Origin: Azotobacter paspali
GTDB taxonomy: Bacteria; Pseudomonadota; Gammaproteobacteria; Pseudomonadales; Pseudomonadaceae
DNA: 10,768 nucleotides
Strand: one strand, 5' to 3'
Assembly (NCBI RefSeq): GCF_042434745.1
Contig: NZ_JBHLSS010000013.1
The translations under genes were made by a program, and so were the position numbers. Numbering within the stretch: position 1 is the first letter of the stretch; each line of letters starts with the position of its first letter. Shown here one piece after another: positions 6,856-10,768 of this stretch. The notes under the pieces are model-generated. The model saw only the letters and a list, made by a program, of their open reading frames with translations, did not search any database and was not told the origin of the DNA.

Positions 6856-8970
6856 TAGCTTCTCGTTGGTTTCATCTTCCCGAATGACCTGATGGGTAAA
6901 GCCCGCCTGAATATTCCAGCCAGGCATCAGTTCACCACTGACCTCCAGTTCGATACCCTTGGTCTTGGCTTTCTTTTCCTCGTACATACTGTAGTTTCGT
7001 TCGCTATTCCAACCCACAAACTCGGCACGGTTGTCCTCGCGAATTTCAAAATAGGCCAGGCTGGCATTCAGCCGACCATTGAACCATTCGCCCTTGAGTC
7101 CGCCCTCGTAGCTATCGCCTTCATTCGGATCGAGTACAAAGTAACTTTCGTCCGGGTACTTTGTGGCTGGAATATCTTGGTATAGCTGGCATACAGCGAA
7201 AAATTATCATTCAGGTCGTAGGTGATACCTGCGAAAGGAACCACCTCGCCCGTTTCGCGCATATTGCTGTCGCCACCCCGACGATAATTGGTTACCCGGC
7301 CGCCCAGAATCACGGCGAGGTCATCAGTCAGACTGAAACGGCCACTGGCATAGTAGGCGCGTTGGTTGACGCGATCTTCAGCACGATAAAGGATACCACC
7401 CCAGTCTGACCTTCCTACGTTGCCGTCCCCGTCCCAGTCCCAAAAATTGTTAATGGACACTATACGGTAGTTATGCCCAGAGCCTTTGAGATGGTTGTGA
7501 TAGCCACTGACTCCAACTGCCAACTCATGGGGCGGCCAAACAGTTCAAAAGGTCCACGGGCATAGCCCTTTAATGCCTGAGTTCTTATCTTGTACCTGTA
7601 TTGGCCGGTAGCCAAAGCGGAACTGCCATCATCAGCATTGGGTGTGTATTGAATGGCTCCCAAATTCGCATCATATGCATTTCTTTGGAAGGTGTAGTAG
7701 ATCCGACTACTCCAGCCATTGTTGAATTCATGGTCCAATTGGGTAAAGAGGGCATGGCTGAATTGCTCTACCCGACTCCAACTTGCTCCAGGATTGAAGG
7801 AGCGAGACATATTTATTTCATTGTTGGCGCTATCCAGAAGTGAAAATCCTCCGGCACTGTTACCGGTCGGAATTTTTTTGTCATAGTTGGCACCGATGGT
7901 TTACAGTGTTTGTGGAGATAGATCCACCTCCAGAATGCCATACAGCGCACGGGTCTGCTCCTTGAAATGATCCATGATGGATTGTTGATCCTGAAAGGCG
8001 GTCGCAAAACGGCTGCGGATACTGCCGCTTTCGTTCAAGGGACCACCCATATCCCATTCGGTGCGGTAGTTATCCCAGCGGCCATATTCGGCCGTGGCGT
8101 GTCCAGAAAATTCATGGGTAGGTTTCTTGCGCACAAGGTTGATAGTGGTACCCGGAGTACCCGCGCCGGTAGTCAGGCCACTGGCTCCTTTGATGACCTC
8201 GATTCGATCGTACTGGATCATATCGACCGATGTATTGCCCATGTCGGTACCGGTCAAAACCGGAATACCATCGTATTGAAAGTTTTGGATCTGGTAGCCA
8301 CGGGCATAGTAATAGGATCGGTAGTTATCTGTGCCGTGTCGCATGACACCAGGGCTATGATCTATCACTTTGTTGATATTGGTGAGATTGAAATCGTCCA
8401 TATGCTGCCGAGTGACGACCGTGACGGTCTACGGTGCCTCGCGAGGCATCAGTACCAGCCGGGTGGCGGTCGCGATGGTGCCGGGCGTATAGGACTTGGT
8501 GTTTTCGATGATGGTGCCGAGGACATTGTCCTCCACGGTCATGGCATCCAGGCTGATGCCGTCGATCCGCCCTCCCGACTGCGCCGTTTTTTCATCGACC
8601 GGTTGCACGCTCAGCGTGCCGCTACCCGTTACCAGCAATTCCAGTCCGGTGCCGGCCAGCGCCTGGCGCGCGGCGTCTTCCGGGCTCAGTTGGCCGCGGA
8701 TGGCCGGGGCGTCGAGACCTTCCAGCAGGGCCGGGTCGACGGACAGCACGCGGCCGCTCTTTCGGGCGATCTGGCCCAGCGTGTCGCCGAGTGCGCCGGC
8801 GGGGGATATTGAAGTTCTGTAGCCTGGCCTGGGAAGCCTATTCGTCTTCCCGGGCCGATGCCGGATGAGCCTGTATGCCAGAGCGATGGCGATTGCCAGA
8901 GCCAGGGGGCCGAAATGTGGATTGGGAGGGAGCATGAGGGGCCTCGCGATGGATATTTACCTGCTCTGTC

Positions 8971-8991
8971 CGACGAGGCGGGGAAAACCCC
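8971..8991 (-). promoter_or_regulatory. Possible ECF (iron-starvation sigma) promoter of the receptor gene
   Basis: On the minus strand, between the fecR-like stop and the receptor ATG, the sequence GAGGGGTTTTCCCC (8993-8980) is followed by CGTCGG (8975-8970). ECF sigma factors of the FecI/PvdS group use a -10 element containing CGTC downstream of an A/T-tract -35, so this is where the cognate sigma would be expected to act. It lies 36 bases ahead of the start codon. The -35 does not match a textbook consensus well, so this is a candidate only. Confidence 0.33.
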
Positions 8992-9051
8992 TCATGCTTT
9001 CGAGAAATATTCGTAATTTTTTCGTGTGATTGATGAGCGTGCCGTTTTCCG

Positions 9052-9984
9052 TCAGGCCCGGTCGATCGTTGTCAGCAGCGGGCCATAGCTGGTTACCCGT
9101 ACTGGCAGGGTTTCCGCCAGCGAGCGCAGGGCCTGATGGATGTCGTCCACCCGGAAAATGCCGAAGGTGCGGATCTCGGCGGCAGCCGGGCTGATCCGCA
9201 GCAATCCCGGATAGTAGGGGCGCATGGCCTCGATCAGTCGGCCGAGCGGTTCGTCGCGGCTTTCCAGGTAACCCTGGCTCCAGGTGGCGCGGGTCAGCAG
9301 GCTGGCATCGGCCGGTCGTATGCCCCGTTCGTCGAACCAGGCCGCCTGGCCGGGATGCAGAAGGGTTTCGCTGCCGTCCCGCTGCTGCAACCAGGCATCC
9401 TGCCGCAGCACGCTGACCAGGCTGCGCCCGGCCTCCTGGCGAATCAGCAGTCGAGTCTCCGAGGCTTTCACCTGTCCCTGCGCGGTGACGATCACGAGGG
9501 GGCGCAGCGGGTCCGCGGCGACCTGTGCCAGCAGCTCGCCTTCAAGCAGGTGGGTGCGCCGGCGGGCATCGTTGAAATGCACGTCCAGCGCGGTACGCGC
9601 ATTGAGGATCAAATGCGTGCCGTCGGCGAGGGTGACGCTCTTGCGCTGTGCCGTACTGGTGTGGTGATCGGCCAGCAGGCCGTGCAGCGGCACCAGCCGG
9701 TCGACGGCGGCTGTGCCGGAAAGCCCGAGGTCCAGCAGCGACAGTCCTCCCAGCAGACGGCGGCGCTGGGCTGAGGCTGGCGTGTCCAGGGCTCGCTTGG
9801 CCGCGTCCAGTTGACCGGGACTGCGGGTTTCGGCCCGTTGCAGGTCGGCCAATGGCTGTTGCAGCAAACCGTTGACCCGTTGCCAGGCGGAGACATGGCG
9901 GGGATCGGCGGCCAGCCAGGCGGCGAAGGCCTGCCGATTCTCGAGGGGCGCGCGCTCGGGATCGAGCCGCAGCGTCCAGTCCAC
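9052..9984 (-). CDS. FecR-family anti-sigma / sigma regulator
   Basis: An inner-membrane regulator that normally relays the siderophore signal from the receptor STN domain to the partner ECF sigma factor. The open frame from GTG 9984 gives 310 residues: the DUF4880 N-terminal block (WTLRLDPERAPLENRQAFAAW...DPRHVSAWQRV, 3-37), a weakly hydrophobic stretch at about 77-94 where family members have their single membrane helix, the FecR domain (VTLADGTHLILNARTALDV, 117-135, then HLLEGELL), and a C-terminal part ending LPVRVTSYGPLLTTIDRA. The expected start is the ATG at 10024-10022, overlapping the sigma-gene TGA as ATGA, but that ATG is out of frame: one extra base in the C5 run (10015-10011) would explain it. 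Without that base the product starts MKPPRLDAPTRAAVDWTLRL. So either translation begins late at GTG 9984, or the gene is inactive. Both its partners are pseudogenes. Confidence 0.8.
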   Translation of the reverse strand: MDWTLRLDPERAPLENRQAFAAWLAADPRHVSAWQRVNGLLQQPLADLQRAETRSPGQLDAAKRALDTPASAQRRRLLGGLSLLDLGLSGTAAVDRLVPLHGLLADHHTSTAQRKSVTLADGTHLILNARTALDVHFNDARRRTHLLEGELLAQVAADPLRPLVIVTAQGQVKASETRLLIRQEAGRSLVSVLRQDAWLQQRDGSETLLHPGQAAWFDERGIRPADASLLTRATWSQGYLESRDEPLGRLIEAMRPYYPGLLRISPAAAEIRTFGIFRVDDIHQALRSLAETLPVRVTSYGPLLTTIDRA

Positions 9985-10020
9985 AGCGGCTCGGGTCGGC
10001 GCATCCAGTCGGGGGAGGTT

Positions 10021-10529
10021 TCATGGCTGTTCGGGGTCCCACGTCAGGCAGTGGATGTAGGCGTGTCGCAGGTCGCGTTCGACCGTTGCCAGGGAGACGC
10101 CCAGCCGCTCGGCGATGGCCTGTTGGCCGAGGCCGTCCAGCCGGTTGAGCAGGAAGGCTCGACGGGCGCGTTAGGGCAGGCCGTCCAGTAACTGGTCGAT
10201 GGCTTCGATGGCCTCGCGGACCAGCGCGATATCTTCCTCGGACGGTGCGAAGCGTTCCGGTAATTGGGCGAGGGCGTCGAGATAGCTGCGCTCCAGTTGC
10301 CGCCGCCAGAGGTTGCACAGCAGGCGTTTGGCCAGGGTGTCGAAGGCCCGCGGTTCCTGGATCTGTTCCAACTGTCGGGAATTCAGGGCATGCAGAAAGG
10401 TATCCTGAGTCAGGTCGGCCGCGTCCTGGAGACACTGTAGTGTCGCCGGCTCAGCCAGGTGTGCAGCCAGCGATGGTTTTTCCGGTAGAGCGTTGCCAGC
10501 AGGGCGTTCGGATCGGAAGTCGTCGGCAC
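10021..10529 (-). pseudogene. FecI-like ECF sigma-70 factor, broken
   Basis: Remains of an iron-starvation ECF sigma factor of about 168 residues that would transcribe the receptor gene. The natural start appears to be GTG 10529 (MPTTSDPNALLATLYRKNHR, then WLHTWLSRR), a typical FecI/FpvI-type beginning. A net +2 (or -1) shift near 10441-10447 then moves reading into LQCLQDAADLTQDTFLHALNS (region 2), continuing through RRQLERSYLDALAQLPE and the region 4 start AIDQLLDGLP. TAA at 10173-10171 interrupts it there. The same frame resumes as RARRAFLLNRLDGLGQQAIA and ERLGVSLATVERDLRHAYIHCL, the helix-turn-helix that reads the -35 element, ending at TGA 10023-10021. An alternative ATG at 10548 opens the second frame but translates the conserved LYRKNHRWLH block out of frame. 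With two lesions a working factor is not expected. The stop overlaps the fecR-like ATG. Confidence 0.88.
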
Positions 10530-10553
10530 GGTACTGCTTCGATATCACTAAAT

Positions 10554-10572
10554 GAGAATTTTTTGCATTATC
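10554..10572 (-). promoter_or_regulatory. Fur box ahead of the sigma gene
   Basis: The minus strand reads GATAATGCAAAAAATTCTC, matching 14 of 19 positions of the Fur consensus GATAATGATAATCATTATC. It ends 25 bases ahead of the sigma start GTG 10529. Iron-replete Fur would repress the operon here, the usual control for FecI-type sigma genes. Confidence 0.72.
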
Positions 10573-10597
10573 CGTGCGAAGCAGGTTTTGTTATCAA
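10567..10597 (-). promoter_or_regulatory. Probable sigma-70 promoter of the sigma gene
   Basis: On the minus strand TTGATA (10597-10592, 5 of 6 to TTGACA) and GATAAT (10572-10567, 5 of 6 to TATAAT) are 19 bases apart, a little long. The -10 lies inside the Fur box, which would let Fur block polymerase. Position and overlap make it credible; the spacing lowers confidence. Confidence 0.5.
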
Positions 10598-10688
10598 TCG
10601 CTGTCTGGTTCGACAGCCGATGAAATCCGACCCTGAGTGATCCCCAGAAACTTTCCAAGAAAATCAATTGGGTAGGGCTTGAAGAGGC

Positions 10689-10747
10689 CTGCATGGGTGG
10701 GCACGTTGGTTGTCGCCAAACTGACCGATGTCCCCCTACCCATGCAG
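10689..10747. repeat. Inverted repeat at the right edge
   Basis: CTGCATGGGTGGG (10689-10701) is inverted in CCTACCCATGCAG (10735-10747), 12 of 13 matching. A further GGGTAGGG at 10670-10677 is the exact reverse complement of CCCTACCC at 10734-10741, so two upstream sites compete to pair with one downstream site. The downstream arm covers a possible start codon. This may be the end of an insertion sequence or an RNA structure controlling the next gene. Confidence 0.45.
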
Positions 10748-10768
10748 ACCGTCCAATTCTTGCACGAT
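10742..10768 (+). CDS. Possible start of an unidentified gene leaving the window
   Basis: ATG 10742 opens a frame reading MQTVQFLHD up to the window edge. There is no clear ribosome site; the bases ahead are a C/T-rich arm of an inverted repeat. Nine residues do not allow a family call. A transposase of a neighbouring insertion sequence is one possibility, suggested only by the repeat structure around it. Confidence 0.25.

Larger units (their letters stand above)
6338..8935 (-). pseudogene. TonB-dependent siderophore receptor with STN signalling domain, degraded
   Basis: Remains of an outer-membrane ferric-siderophore receptor of the FpvA/FoxA signalling type, about 805 residues when repaired. 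Reading from 8935 downward: a hydrophobic signal segment (LALAIAIALA); an STN domain (about 8800-8600) that would contact the FecR-like protein; a TonB-box-like DAMTVEDNVLG; the plug (8401-7901, with YDRIEVIKGASGLTTGAGTPG); barrel segments; and a C-terminus NLFDKYYY...RWDF ending in Phe, as outer-membrane barrels do. Lesions: in-frame TAG at 8431-8429 (REAP*TVTVVTRQ, a CAG-to-TAG type change); in-frame TAA at 7903-7901 (SPQTL*TIGANYD); a frameshift at 7529-7532 in a C run (FELFGRP / HELAVGVSG); a frameshift near 7158-7166 (YTKIFQP / KYPDESYF); and a MITE-like insertion at 6685-6855. A compensated pair of shifts near 8870 and 8801-8805 may also have scrambled the signal-peptide/STN junction. 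GC drops sharply below about 8405. The start has CGAGG six bases ahead. It cannot make a working receptor. Confidence 0.93.

Noticed and set aside
7901..8431. Readthrough or recoding of the TAG and TAA codons in the receptor
   Set aside because: The same gene also has frameshifts and an insertion, and the sigma gene carries a nonsense codon; simple decay explains everything and no recoding element is visible.
7967..8812. Plus-strand open frame of 281 codons
   Set aside because: It is antisense to the receptor plug and STN domain, which carry family-specific sequence on the minus strand; the translation shows no coherent domain.
9542..10435. Minus-strand open frame of 297 codons overlapping the sigma and fecR-like genes
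   Set aside because: It is in a different frame from both conserved proteins and its translation is Pro/Arg/Ser-rich; it is a GC-driven shadow, although it begins in the same frame as the out-of-frame fecR ATG.
10600..10617. Hairpin GCTGTC / GACAGC with a 6-base loop upstream of the sigma promoter
   Set aside because: The stem is only 6 bp with no T tract on either strand and no clear link to a gene; kept as background.
10573..10768. Confident call of an insertion sequence at the right edge
   Set aside because: There are inverted repeats and a start codon, but only nine codons of the frame are visible and no second terminus or target duplication can be seen.
1..10768. CRISPR array, tRNA, rRNA or riboswitch
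   Set aside because: No regularly spaced direct repeats, cloverleaf-like segments or recognisable aptamer cores were found on reading the intergenic regions.

Overview
The window looks like chromosome from a high-GC gammaproteobacterium of the Pseudomonas/Azotobacter type. The main reasons are the zwf-pgl gene order, a 554-residue Pgi, GC-rich third codon positions, and a FecI-FecR-receptor iron-signalling module with a Fur box of pseudomonad style. This placement is from memory of these families; no search was run.

Positions 1-6240, plus strand: a tight run of sugar-catabolism genes. It begins with the last codons of zwf (glucose-6-phosphate dehydrogenase), which overlap pgl (6-phosphogluconolactonase). 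Then come pgi (glucose-6-phosphate isomerase), an MFS sugar/H+ symporter of the FucP/GluP type, a PfkB-family sugar kinase that looks like a fructokinase, and a DUF4432 aldose-1-epimerase-like protein. Read as one pathway, a free hexose is imported by the symporter. If the sugar is fructose, the kinase makes fructose-6-phosphate, Pgi makes glucose-6-phosphate, and Zwf plus Pgl make 6-phosphogluconate for the Entner-Doudoroff route. The gaps between genes are short (about 65-110 nt) and several hold GC-rich hairpins without a T tract, which may tune expression along one transcript.

Positions 6241-6337: a short convergent boundary with one imperfect hairpin.

Positions 6338-10600, minus strand: a TonB-dependent siderophore-signalling module in the usual order, sigma factor, then FecR anti-sigma, then receptor. 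It is decaying. The sigma gene has a frameshift and a nonsense codon. The fecR-like gene is open over almost its whole length, but its expected ATG is out of frame. The receptor gene has two in-frame stops, at least two frameshifts and a 171-bp MITE-like insertion flanked by TA. Removing the insertion with one TA copy rejoins the receptor reading frame. The plug, barrel and 3' end of the receptor (about 6300-8405) are much poorer in GC than its N-terminal signalling domain and the fecR/sigma genes, so the receptor looks mosaic. A good Fur box remains in front of the dead sigma gene.

Positions 10601-10768: an intergenic edge with inverted repeats around a possible start codon for a gene that leaves the window, perhaps the end of an insertion sequence, but this is weak.

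I do not see a wholly new defence or mobile system. The most notable items are the TA-flanked miniature element, the mosaic receptor and the compact non-PTS hexose-to-6-phosphogluconate cluster.
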